From the NCBI RefSeq assembly GCF_001632805.1, contig NZ_CP007220.1:1178001-1242000 (forward strand): 64,000 nt of DNA, read 5' to 3'. Each line of letters begins with the position of its first letter. Within the stretch, counting starts at the first letter, position 1. Below are positions 56,817 to 64,000 of the stretch, one piece after another. The notes under the pieces were generated by a model. The model did not search any database, was not told the DNA's origin, and saw only the letters and a list, made by a program, of their open reading frames with translations. A program made the translations under genes and the position numbers. Source of the DNA: Mycobacteroides chelonae CCUG 47445 (GTDB lineage Bacteria; Actinomycetota; Actinomycetes; Mycobacteriales; Mycobacteriaceae).

Positions 56817-57917
56817 ATGAACAACAGCATTGCTCTGTCATCTCGTCGTAGCTGCACACACCTAGGACCTAAGTTCCACGACCCCAACACGCTGGTAGGC
56901 AACACCCCGGTGCTGTGGGTATCGGAGCCGTTCGCGACACCGGGCACCGGCTTCTGGGCCAAGCTCGAAGGTCATAACCCCAACGGCATGAAAGACCGGC
57001 CTGCACTACACATGATCGAACAGGCCAGGGCGCGCGGAGAACTCAAGCCCGGTGCCATGATCGTCGAATCAACCAGCGGGACGCTGGGGCTGGGACTGGC
57101 CCTGGCCGGAATCATCTACCGGCACCCGGTCACCCTCGTCACCGACCCGGGCCTGGAGCCCATCGTGCGCAGCATGTTGACCGCCTACGGCGCTCGGGTC
57201 GAGATCGTCACAGAACCACATCCGATCGGAGGATGGCAGCAGGCGCGTAAGGATCGTGTCGCAGAAATACTTGCCGCCGAAACGGATTCGTGGTGCCCCG
57301 ATCAGTACCAGAACCCCGACAATGTCGATGCCTACCGCGGGCTCGCGGAAGAACTGATCGACCAGCTGGGAACGGTGGATACCCTGGTCTGCTCGGTGGG
57401 AACCGGCGGGCATTCCTCGGGTGTGGGACGTGTACTGCGGGAACATAATCCGAACCTGCGACTGGTAGGGGTCGACACCATCGGCTCCACGATTTTCGGG
57501 CAGCCTGCCAGCTCACGTCTGATGCGCGGCCTCGGGTCGAGCATCTATCCGGGCAATGTCGACTACACCGCATTTGACGAAGCGCATTGGGTGGCACCGA
57601 ATGAGGCCGTCTGGGCGGCCCGGACGCTGGCCGCTGCGTACCACGCCAGCGGCGGGTGGAGTGTCGGTGCGGTGGCATTGGTCGCGGGGTGGGTGGCGCG
57701 GACATCGGCTCCCGGATCGCGTGTCGCGGCAATCTTCCCCGACGGTCCGATGCGCTACCACGGCACCATCTACGATGACGATTACTGCCGCAGCCACGAT
57801 CTGTTGGACCGTCCACCGGCGCAGGATCCCGACGTGATCGACGATCCGTCGGATCGGGTAGTGGACCGATGGACCAGGCTGACCCGCGTGATCGACCCCA
57901 TCGGGAGAATGGCGTGA
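56817..57917 (+). CDS. cysK2: CysK2-type PLP sulfhydrylase (S-sulfocysteine synthase-like)
   Basis: A 366-residue fold-type II PLP enzyme: the lysine in [14 protein letters not shown] (about residue 58), [30 protein letters not shown] (phosphate loop) and [11 protein letters not shown]. Position and length match Mtb CysK2 (Rv0848), which makes S-sulfocysteine from O-phosphoserine and thiosulfate. AGGGA precedes the ATG at 56817. It overlaps the MFS gene by 4 nt (GTGA). Confidence 0.88.
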   Translation: MNNSIALSSRRSCTHLGPKFHDPNTLVGNTPVLWVSEPFATPGTGFWAKLEGHNPNGMKDRPALHMIEQARARGELKPGAMIVESTSGTLGLGLALAGIIYRHPVTLVTDPGLEPIVRSMLTAYGARVEIVTEPHPIGGWQQARKDRVAEILAAETDSWCPDQYQNPDNVDAYRGLAEELIDQLGTVDTLVCSVGTGGHSSGVGRVLREHNPNLRLVGVDTIGSTIFGQPASSRLMRGLGSSIYPGNVDYTAFDEAHWVAPNEAVWAARTLAAAYHASGGWSVGAVALVAGWVARTSAPGSRVAAIFPDGPMRYHGTIYDDDYCRSHDLLDRPPAQDPDVIDDPSDRVVDRWTRLTRVIDPIGRMA

Positions 57918-59182
57918 TCGAAACCTTCCGCCAGTTCCGGTCTTTCGACCGGCCCAGCCAGATCCTGATGGTGAATCAGTTCGCCATCAACGTCGGCTTC
58001 TACATGCTGATGCCCTACCTCGCCGGATACCTGGCCGGGCCGTTGGGCTTGGCCGCATGGATGGTGGGGCTGGTGCTGGGGGTCCGAAACTTCTCTCAGC
58101 AGGGCATGTTTCTGGTCGGCGGCACCCTGGCCGACAGGTTTGGATACAAGCCACTGATCGTGGCGGGATGTCTATTGCGTACCGGTGGATTCCTGATGTT
58201 GGCCTTCGTCGGCTCCCTGCCGGCGATACTGATCGCCTCGGCGGCAACGGGTTTCGCGGGTGCTCTGTTCAACCCAGCGGTGCGCGCTTACCTGGCAGCA
58301 GATTCCGGAGAGCGTCGAGTGGAGGCCTTCGCCGTCTTCAACGTCTTCTACCAGGCGGGAATCCTGTTCGGGCCGATCGTTGGACTCGCATTGACGGCAT
58401 GGGACTTCCGGATCACCTGCGCCGTGGCCGCAGCGGTCTTCGCGATCCTGACGGTGATCCAGTTGATGGCCCTGCCGCCGAACCGCGCCGAGCAGGAGGC
58501 GGAACGCCAGCCGGTGCTCGCCAACTGGCGTTCGGTGGTGTCCAACAGGGCCTTCCTGCTGTTCTCCGGCGCCATGATCGGGTCCTACGTGCTGACGTTC
58601 CAGGTCTACCTTGCGCTGCCGTTCCAGGCGGCCCTGCTGACCGGCGACAAGAAGTCCGAAACGGTTTTGGTGACAAGCATCTTCGTGGTGTCCGGATTGG
58701 TCGCTATCGCCGGGCAGGTGCGACTCACCGGGTGGCTTTCCGCGCGATTCGGCCCCAGCCGCAGCCTGGTGTTCGGAATGCTGGTCATCGCGGCAGCCTT
58801 TGTGCCGCTGATGCTGCTACCCACAGCGGCGTCGGCGGGGCAACTCGCTGCCATCGGTGCGCTGCTGCTGGCGGCGGCCCTGCTGGCCGTGGGCACCATC
58901 GCGACATTCCCCTTCGAGATGGACACCGTGGTCAGGTTGGCGCGCAACAGGTTGGTGGCCACCCACTACGGCCTGTACAACACGATTGTCGGAGTCGGCA
59001 TCTTGGCCGGGAACCTGCTGACCGGCTCGATATTCGGCTACACCCAGCAGCACGGTAAGCCGGCCTTGTTATGGGTGTCGCTGACCGCGATCGGGCTGGT
59101 GTGTGCCGCGGCGCTGTTCGCGTTGCGGCGGGCAGGTCTGCTGGACCAGGGCAGGGAAGTGGCGCAGCCTGCCAATGCCTGA
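57914..59182 (+). CDS. Major facilitator superfamily exporter (Rv0849-like)
   Basis: A 422-residue, 12-helix MFS protein: motif A-like [13 protein letters not shown] in the loop after helix 2, [16 protein letters not shown], and a second-half [11 protein letters not shown] loop. The resemblance is to drug/efflux exporters (DHA1). GTG 57914 overlaps the cysK2 stop, so it belongs to the lpqS-cysK2 unit and could export a thiol/copper complex or metabolite; that is inference. Confidence 0.85.
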   Translation: MIETFRQFRSFDRPSQILMVNQFAINVGFYMLMPYLAGYLAGPLGLAAWMVGLVLGVRNFSQQGMFLVGGTLADRFGYKPLIVAGCLLRTGGFLMLAFVGSLPAILIASAATGFAGALFNPAVRAYLAADSGERRVEAFAVFNVFYQAGILFGPIVGLALTAWDFRITCAVAAAVFAILTVIQLMALPPNRAEQEAERQPVLANWRSVVSNRAFLLFSGAMIGSYVLTFQVYLALPFQAALLTGDKKSETVLVTSIFVVSGLVAIAGQVRLTGWLSARFGPSRSLVFGMLVIAAAFVPLMLLPTAASAGQLAAIGALLLAAALLAVGTIATFPFEMDTVVRLARNRLVATHYGLYNTIVGVGILAGNLLTGSIFGYTQQHGKPALLWVSLTAIGLVCAAALFALRRAGLLDQGREVAQPANA

Positions 59183-59198
59183 GTAGTTTGTGGAGGCC

Positions 59199-60971
59199 AT
59201 GACCAGCCCCGCTAAACCCATCAACCTCGTCAACCTCGAGAGTGTTTCGAAGTCATACGGCGTCAAGCCGCTGCTCTCGAACGTCAGCCTGGGGGTGCAA
59301 GCGGGAGACCGCATCGGGGTGGTGGGCCTTAACGGTGGCGGCAAGACCACGCTGCTGGAGGTGCTCGCCGGTGTCGAGCCGGCGGATCAGGGCAGAGTGA
59401 GCCGGACCGGTGACCTGCGCCAAGCCGTCGTCACCCAGCGCGACGATCTTGAAGGCGCGACGGTCTTCGATGTCGTGATCGCGCCCCTGGGTGTCGCCGA
59501 ACACGAATGGGCCGGGGATGCGCGCATCCGTTCAATCCTCGAAGGGCTTGGAGTAGCGGCCCTCGGCCTGGATCGACGCGTGGATGAGCTGTCCGGAGGC
59601 CAGCGGCGGCGCGTGGGGCTCGCCGCCGCACTTGTACGCGATCTGGACCTGCTCATTCTCGACGAGCCGACGAACCACCTGGACGTCGAAGGCGTCCAGT
59701 GGCTCGCCGAGCATCTGCTGGCGCGGCGCACCGCGCTGGTGGTCGTGACCCACGATCGGTGGTTCCTGGACACCGTGGCCACCCGCACCTGGGAGGTTGT
59801 CGACGGCAGCGTCGAATCGTATGAAGGCGGTTATGCCGACTGGACGTTCGCCCGTGCCGAACGGGGGCGGCAGGCCGACGCCGCGGAGGCGCGCCGCCGC
59901 AATCTCGCACGCAAGGAGCTGGCCTGGTTGCGGCGCGGTCCACCCGCGCGTACGTCCAAGCCCCGATACCGGATCGAGGCGGCCGAGGCCCTGATCGCCG
60001 ATGTGCCGCCGCCGCGAGACTCGGTGGCGCTGAGCGCATTTGCGCGTCGCCGCCTGGGCCGTATCGTCATCGAACTTGAGGACGCGACGGTGACGACACC
60101 CGCCGGTGAGGAACTGGTGCGCGATCTGACCTGGCGCCTGGCCCCGGGCGAGCGCATTGGCCTGGTGGGCGTCAACGGATCCGGAAAGACGACCCTGCTG
60201 CGGGTGCTTGCCGGTGCGGTGCCGTTGGCCGCCGGACACCGCAAGGAAGGCAAGACGGTCAGCATCGGCTGGCTACGCCAGGAGCTCGACGACCTGCCCG
60301 GCGACATCCGGGTGCTCGATGCGATCGAGTCGATCGCGTTGCGGATCACGTTGGGCGACAAGGAGCTTTCCGCCTCGCAGGTTGCCGAGATGCTCGGGTT
60401 CAGCCCGGCACGTCAACGCACGCCGGTCGCCGACCTTTCCGGTGGAGAGCGTCGCCGGCTGCAGCTGACTCGTGTGCTGATGGCCGAGCCGAACGTGCTT
60501 CTTCTCGACGAGCCCACCAACGACCTGGACATCGAAACCCTGCAGCAGGTGGAGGATCTGCTGGACGGCTGGGCGGGCACCCTGGTTGTGGTCAGCCACG
60601 ACCGGTATCTCATCGAGCGGGTCTGTGACTCGACGTGGGCGCTGTTCGGTGACGGCAAGCTGACCAATCTGCCCGGTGGCATCGAGGAGTATCTGCGCCG
60701 GCACGTCCAACCCACTGCGGCGCCCACAAAACCGGCACCCGATCGTGGCCGCGATGGCGCGGCGTTGCGGGCCGCACAAAAAGAGCTCGGACGACTCGAA
60801 CGGTTCGTTGCCAAGCTGGGGGAGCGCGAGGCTGTGTTGCATGAGCGGCTCGCCGAACATGCCACCGACCCGGACCGGGTGGTGACACTGACCGCCGAAC
60901 TCAATGCCGTCGTCGCCGAGAAGAACGCGGCCGAGGTGCAGTGGATGGAACTCGCCGAAGAGCTTGAGTAG
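59199..60971 (+). CDS. ABC-F family ATPase (Uup-like)
   Basis: A 590-residue soluble protein with two ATP-binding cassettes and no membrane domain. Cassette 1: GLNGGGKTT, LSGGQRRRVG, LLILDEPTNHLD, VVTHDRWFLD. Linker with basic RRRNLARKELAWLRRGPPARTSKP. Cassette 2: GVNGSGKTT, LSGGERRRLQ, LLLDEPTNDLD, VVSHDRYLI. C-terminal coiled coil from about residue 515. ABC-F proteins act on the ribosome; some protect against macrolides, but the Uup-type coiled coil argues for a housekeeping role. ATG 59199 chosen. Confidence 0.9.
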   Translation: MTSPAKPINLVNLESVSKSYGVKPLLSNVSLGVQAGDRIGVVGLNGGGKTTLLEVLAGVEPADQGRVSRTGDLRQAVVTQRDDLEGATVFDVVIAPLGVAEHEWAGDARIRSILEGLGVAALGLDRRVDELSGGQRRRVGLAAALVRDLDLLILDEPTNHLDVEGVQWLAEHLLARRTALVVVTHDRWFLDTVATRTWEVVDGSVESYEGGYADWTFARAERGRQADAAEARRRNLARKELAWLRRGPPARTSKPRYRIEAAEALIADVPPPRDSVALSAFARRRLGRIVIELEDATVTTPAGEELVRDLTWRLAPGERIGLVGVNGSGKTTLLRVLAGAVPLAAGHRKEGKTVSIGWLRQELDDLPGDIRVLDAIESIALRITLGDKELSASQVAEMLGFSPARQRTPVADLSGGERRRLQLTRVLMAEPNVLLLDEPTNDLDIETLQQVEDLLDGWAGTLVVVSHDRYLIERVCDSTWALFGDGKLTNLPGGIEEYLRRHVQPTAAPTKPAPDRGRDGAALRAAQKELGRLERFVAKLGEREAVLHERLAEHATDPDRVVTLTAELNAVVAEKNAAEVQWMELAEELE

Positions 60972-60994
60972 CCCACACGGTCTTAATCCTCAAT

Positions 60995-61030
60995 AAAAAA
61001 GCGAGGGCAGCCGGTGTGACTGCCCTCGCT
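60995..61030 (-). terminator. Intrinsic terminator of the 41-codon gene
   Basis: AGCGAGGGCAG (61000-61010) pairs with CTGCCCTCGCT (61020-61030) over an 11-bp stem, loop 9 nt; on the minus strand the stem is followed by a run of six T (60995-61000). A textbook minus-strand terminator, about 105 nt after the stop of the small gene at 61136. Confidence 0.85.
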
Positions 61031-61135
61031 CTAGAACTGAATGGATGAGTGAGAAACATCCGGGACTTGGCCCGGCATGCGATGCGCTACGCGCCTCGCC
61101 GATGCGTCCCCCCTATGGGGTTCGCCTACCTGCCG

Positions 61136-61261
61136 TTATACGGCTAGCGGGAACCACTCATCGGTCTGCTCCGAGTTGTCGCCCTCAACCAGCATCTCGC
61201 CGCTGTAGATGGCTTCGAAGTCGATCTCGATGACCGTGGCACCGAATTCCTCGTTCGTCAT
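61136..61261 (-). CDS. 41-residue acidic protein, leaderless, unassigned
   Basis: A 41-residue ORF with opening MTNEEFGATVIEIDFEAIYS and closing TDEWFPLAV; about a quarter of the residues are Asp or Glu and there is no Cys or signal peptide. Support: TACTGT -10 exactly 7 nt before the ATG and an intrinsic terminator in the same direction downstream, so it is a complete transcription unit. No family is recognised. The length and acidity would fit a small regulator, an antitoxin-like peptide or a RiPP leader, but no modifying enzyme is adjacent. Confidence 0.65.
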   Translation of the reverse strand: MTNEEFGATVIEIDFEAIYSGEMLVEGDNSEQTDEWFPLAV

Positions 61262-61268
61262 GTACTGA

Positions 61269-61274
61269 ACAGTA
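61269..61274 (-). promoter_or_regulatory. -10 element of the 41-codon gene (leaderless)
   Basis: TACTGT on the minus strand, 7 nt before the ATG at 61261. Confidence 0.55.
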
Positions 61275-61379
61275 GGTGTCACTATTAAGAAATCATTGAG
61301 TCACGAATCGGAAAAGTCTGGCAATTTTCGCTACAGACATCGGCCCAGGTCATAGACCATGAGCAGCCTTGCTGAACTC

Positions 61380-61901
61380 TTAAGAAAACGGGTTGGTGCC
61401 CTTAACGAGCACCCATGCGGCGATCGCGCCCCCGATTCCGGCGATGAGCAGCACCGATGAGACCGCGGAAGGCCACTCGTCGCGGCCAAATCGCCCGTCC
61501 ACAGAGATGCGTCCCGGGCCCAGCAGCAGCAGCGCCATGGCCGCCGCGCCCAGCACAAGGGGAAACTGCACGGCCGGGCCCGATTGCACCAGGTCGTTTC
61601 GCGCCACATAGGTCTGGGTTGCGACGTAAAGCATCGAACCCAGCACGGCGCTGGCGCCCACGGGAGTGAGAAGTCCGGCGACCAGCATGGCGCCCCCGAT
61701 GCTGTAGATGCCCGCGAGCACACGAGCCGCCGTATCGGGGTGCGCGAGGATCGGCGCTGAGCCCAGTTGTGCGAACTGCTCGGAGGCGAACACGATGTTC
61801 AGCCCGCTCCAGCACAGCGTCACTCCTACCGCGACACGCAGGACCAGGAGTCCAATATCGTTGCGGGTCAACGGATCGCTGTACTGTTTGGTGCTCGGCA
61901 C
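61380..61901 (-). CDS. DoxX-family membrane protein
   Basis: A 173-residue protein with four membrane helices: LLVLRVAVGVTLCWSGLNIVF, RVLAGIYSIGGAMLVAGLLTPVGA, FPLVLGAAAMALLLLG and VSSVLLIAGIGGAIAAWVLV. The DoxX fold is seen in mycobacterial membrane oxidoreductase complexes linked to thiol/oxidative stress; the partners SodA/SseA are not nearby. GTG start at 61901 fixed by the -10 element. Divergent from the glycosyltransferase. Confidence 0.8.
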   Translation of the reverse strand: MPSTKQYSDPLTRNDIGLLVLRVAVGVTLCWSGLNIVFASEQFAQLGSAPILAHPDTAARVLAGIYSIGGAMLVAGLLTPVGASAVLGSMLYVATQTYVARNDLVQSGPAVQFPLVLGAAAMALLLLGPGRISVDGRFGRDEWPSAVSSVLLIAGIGGAIAAWVLVKGTNPFS

Positions 61902-61907
61902 GCCGGA

Positions 61908-61913
61908 AGTCTA
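61908..61913 (-). promoter_or_regulatory. -10 element of DoxX gene (leaderless)
   Basis: TAGACT on the minus strand, 6 nt before the GTG at 61901. Confidence 0.5.
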
Positions 61914-61940
61914 TGGCATGGGGGCTATGGTGAATTCGCT

Positions 61941-63485
61941 ATGGCGGCGGTCCATTCCCGGTATGACGACGGCAACGACATCCCCGGCATACCGTCCGTA
62001 CGGGTGGCGCGCGCCGAGCTGACCGCGATCACCACGATCACCGCTCTCGTATTCGGGTGGGCCAGCAGGGGGTACGGGTACTTCTTCGACGAGGCCTACT
62101 TCGTCGTCGCGGGCCGCGACCATTTGTCGTGGGGATACTTTGACCAGCCCCCGTTGGTGCCCTTCATCGCGGGCATCGCCGACAACATCGCGCCCGGGTC
62201 CCTCTGGGTGCTGCGCCTGGCGGCGACGGCTGCGGTGGCACTCGGCACATTGATGTGTGGGCTGATCGCCGCTGAACTCGGCGGCGGCCGCCTCACGCAG
62301 TCCCTCTCGGCCATCGCATACGCCACCGCGATGTTCCAGATCCTGGCCCACTGGCTGCAGACACCGGCTATCGATCCGGCGCTGTGGTCGGTGGTGTGCT
62401 GGTTACTGGTGCGCTGGACCCGCAGTCTCCGGGAACGACTGCCCGACGATCGACTGCTGCTGTGGGCGGGAATCGTCACCGCGATCAGCATGCAGACCAA
62501 ATTCCTGATCCCGGCACTGTGGCTTGCGGTGCTGGCGAGCGCGGCGGTCCTCGGCCCGCGGGTGCTGCTGCGCCGTCGGCAATTGTGGATCGGGGCGGGT
62601 TTCACCGTCGTGGCCACCATCCCGACCCTCATCTGGCAGGCCGCCCACGGCTGGCCATACCTGCGGATGGCCGGGATCGTGGCCGCGGAGTCCGAACGCG
62701 GGGCGGCGTTGTTGGCGGGCATGCTCGTCGGTTCGGTGTTCATCGGACTGGTGTTGCTGCTGGCCGGGGTTGTGGCGCTGTTGGCAGCGCCGTCACTTCG
62801 CGCCTACCGATACCTGGGCGTGGCCGCCGTGCTGGTGGGAGCGTTCATGTTCGCCTCTCATGGACGTGCCTATTACGCCATGGGGCTGTACGCCTTGCTG
62901 ATCGCCGCGGGCGCGGTGGGGCTTTCCCGCTGGCGCCCTTCCCGGGCCGCTGTTCGGGGCGTGGTTTACGGGCTTGTCGGTGTGGTGACGGCCGCATCGG
63001 TGACCATGGCGATCGTCAGGCTGCCCATCGTGTCCGAAACCGCTGCCGCACGCTGGTTTTCCTGGGCGGGCGAGATGGGGCCCACCATGCTTGCCAGCGG
63101 CGATCACTCCACGGAGGGCCTGCGCCAGGTGGCGCGCGACACCTACGATTCGATGCCGCCCGAGGTACGCGACCGTACGGCTCTGGTGCTGCAGATCTAT
63201 CCCATGGCCGCCGCCTATGACGTCGAAGCCGGACGTGAGGGAGTGTCCCGTGCCTACAGCTTCCACCGCGGGTACTACTACTTCGGGGCGCCGCCGGAAT
63301 CCATGACGGACATGATGTACATCGGCGTGGATGCCCCGGATCCCGCACTTGCCCAAGGGTTCCGCGGGGTACAGCGAGTCGAGCTGCTGCACGCCCCCGG
63401 TGAGGACGAGACACAGGTCTACCGCTACTACGGCAGAATTGCGCCGTGGCAACAGCTATGGGACCAGTGGCGCACCTACAAGTAG
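61941..63485 (+). CDS. GT39/ArnT-type polyprenyl-phosphate-sugar glycosyltransferase
   Basis: A 514-residue membrane glycosyltransferase with about 11 helices and a C-terminal soluble domain. The first external loop has the catalytic motif YGYFFDEAYFVVAGRDHLSWGYFDQPPLVP (Asp-Glu), as in GT39/GT83 mannosyl and aminoarabinose transferases; MQTKFLIPALW and RAYYAMGLYALLI follow. It would move a sugar from a polyprenyl-phosphate donor to an envelope acceptor. ATG 61941 lies 9 nt after TATGGT, a borderline leaderless start. Confidence 0.8.
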   Translation: MAAVHSRYDDGNDIPGIPSVRVARAELTAITTITALVFGWASRGYGYFFDEAYFVVAGRDHLSWGYFDQPPLVPFIAGIADNIAPGSLWVLRLAATAAVALGTLMCGLIAAELGGGRLTQSLSAIAYATAMFQILAHWLQTPAIDPALWSVVCWLLVRWTRSLRERLPDDRLLLWAGIVTAISMQTKFLIPALWLAVLASAAVLGPRVLLRRRQLWIGAGFTVVATIPTLIWQAAHGWPYLRMAGIVAAESERGAALLAGMLVGSVFIGLVLLLAGVVALLAAPSLRAYRYLGVAAVLVGAFMFASHGRAYYAMGLYALLIAAGAVGLSRWRPSRAAVRGVVYGLVGVVTAASVTMAIVRLPIVSETAAARWFSWAGEMGPTMLASGDHSTEGLRQVARDTYDSMPPEVRDRTALVLQIYPMAAAYDVEAGREGVSRAYSFHRGYYYFGAPPESMTDMMYIGVDAPDPALAQGFRGVQRVELLHAPGEDETQVYRYYGRIAPWQQLWDQWRTYK

Positions 63486-64000
63486 GCGGCTCATCCGTCG
63501 AACAGATGGCACCCCGCGATGCCCAGATGTACTGGATGTCGAACAGAATCCCGAACGATCAGTTCCTGCTGTTCTGCTTCGATTCGCCGACGCAGGATGT
63601 CGCCGCCCTGCGGGAGACGTTCGCCGAGCGCGCGTCGCGCATCGCGGATCTGCGGGTGCGAGCGGTCGACGTCGCCGGACACCTCGACTACCCGTACTGG
63701 GCCCCGCGTGACGAATCCGAGGTGCCCCTGACGGTGCACACGCTGCCGGATTCCGGCTGGACGCAGTGCCGATCCGCGATCGCTGCGCTACTCACGAGCA
63801 CCGTCGACATCCGCGAAAGCCCTTGGCATCTTCACCTTTTCCCTGAGGTACACGGCGCTCCGCTGGCATCGAGTCCGGCACTCGTCGCGGTACTGCAGGT
63901 ATCGCACGCATTGGCTGATGGTCAGCGGGCCACCGCGGCCGCACGGGCATTGTTCGGCGATGAGGCGGCGGAGGTCGGGCCGCTGCCGGAAGTACCCGGG
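63458..64000 (+). CDS. Wax-ester-synthase/DGAT-like acyltransferase, 5' part (cut by window edge)
   Basis: The frame is open to the window end (181 codons). VEQMAPRDAQMYWMSNRIPNDQFLLFCFD is the family N-terminus, and VSHALADGQRATAAARALFG carries the HxxxDG acyl-transfer motif (the canonical HHxxxDG has Ser for the first His). Such enzymes esterify alcohols or diacylglycerol with acyl-CoA. ATG 63458, GTG 63467 and ATG 63506 are all possible starts; the first two overlap the glycosyltransferase 3' end. Confidence 0.7.
   Translation, partial: MGPVAHLQVGGSSVEQMAPRDAQMYWMSNRIPNDQFLLFCFDSPTQDVAALRETFAERASRIADLRVRAVDVAGHLDYPYWAPRDESEVPLTVHTLPDSGWTQCRSAIAALLTSTVDIRESPWHLHLFPEVHGAPLASSPALVAVLQVSHALADGQRATAAARALFGDEAAEVGPLPEVPG

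Noticed and set aside
59199..60971. Macrolide-resistance ABC-F gene
   Set aside because: Uup-like C-terminal coiled coil and no resistance neighbours; the family alone does not show resistance.

Overview
The window looks like chromosome of a rapidly growing mycobacterium, most likely the Mycobacteroides (M. abscessus/chelonae) group. The basis is high GC, a mycothiol S-conjugate amidase (mycothiol occurs only in actinomycetes), DesA2-, CYP51-, LpqS- and PhoH2-type proteins, many TANNNT leaderless promoters, and gene order I recall from M. tuberculosis (Mtb). The genus call is inference; no database was searched. I see no tRNA or rRNA gene, CRISPR array, insertion sequence or prophage.

Three blocks of Mtb-like order are joined here. 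(1) Backbone, about 1-8.9 kb and 28-51.7 kb, follows Mtb Rv1079-Rv1112: metB, greA, a DUF4307 gene, mca, a small membrane protein, a DUF255 protein, a hemolysin III protein and the Z-farnesyl diphosphate synthase. It then resumes with coaA, glyA, desA2, a phoAT candidate with phoH2, a polysaccharide deacetylase, fumC, glpX, xseB/xseA, the lipid-droplet protein, ispH and ychF. (2) Between the two halves lies a lipid/sterol oxidation region (8.9-22 kb) resembling Rv0763c-Rv0771. A leftward eight-gene operon holds a TetR regulator, P450, SDR, CYP51, ferredoxin, NTF2-like protein, a CYP125-like P450 and an SDR. A rightward six-gene operon holds an aldehyde dehydrogenase, SDR, hydroxyisobutyrate-dehydrogenase-like protein, carboxymuconolactone-decarboxylase-like protein, an unknown protein and an esterase. 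Two copies of a TGGACAYGTGTCCA palindrome sit between them, one over the TetR start and one just before aldA. A cholesterol-oxidase-like GMC enzyme, NTF2-like proteins, an MpaB-type oxygenase and two unassigned membrane proteins follow (22-28 kb). (3) A copper-responsive-looking island (53.7-59.2 kb) matches Rv0846c-Rv0849: multicopper oxidase, LpqS, CysK2 and an MFS transporter, with two TACCC-N5-GGGTA RicR-type boxes.

The least explained content is a family of three tiny secreted proteins (48857, 49953, 55905). Each has a signal peptide, a mature chain starting Gly-Pro, and exactly two mature cysteines 41 residues apart, the second being the last residue. Two of them follow small membrane proteins (one clearly LpqS-like), and one copy sits inside the RicR-boxed island. 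A 28-bp imperfect repeat (CAGGGA-N13-TCCCTG core) lies upstream of the first of these genes and of the PspC gene beside it.

Other notable points: the 3' end of ychF is repeated (31/35 identical) about 715 bp downstream, bracketing a glyoxalase-fold gene; a 41-codon acidic leaderless gene with its own terminator lies near 61.2 kb; a DUF5701 gene has lost a usable start; and a membrane-protein gene apparently begins with ATT. The right edge holds DoxX, a GT39-type glycosyltransferase and the start of a wax-ester-synthase-like acyltransferase.
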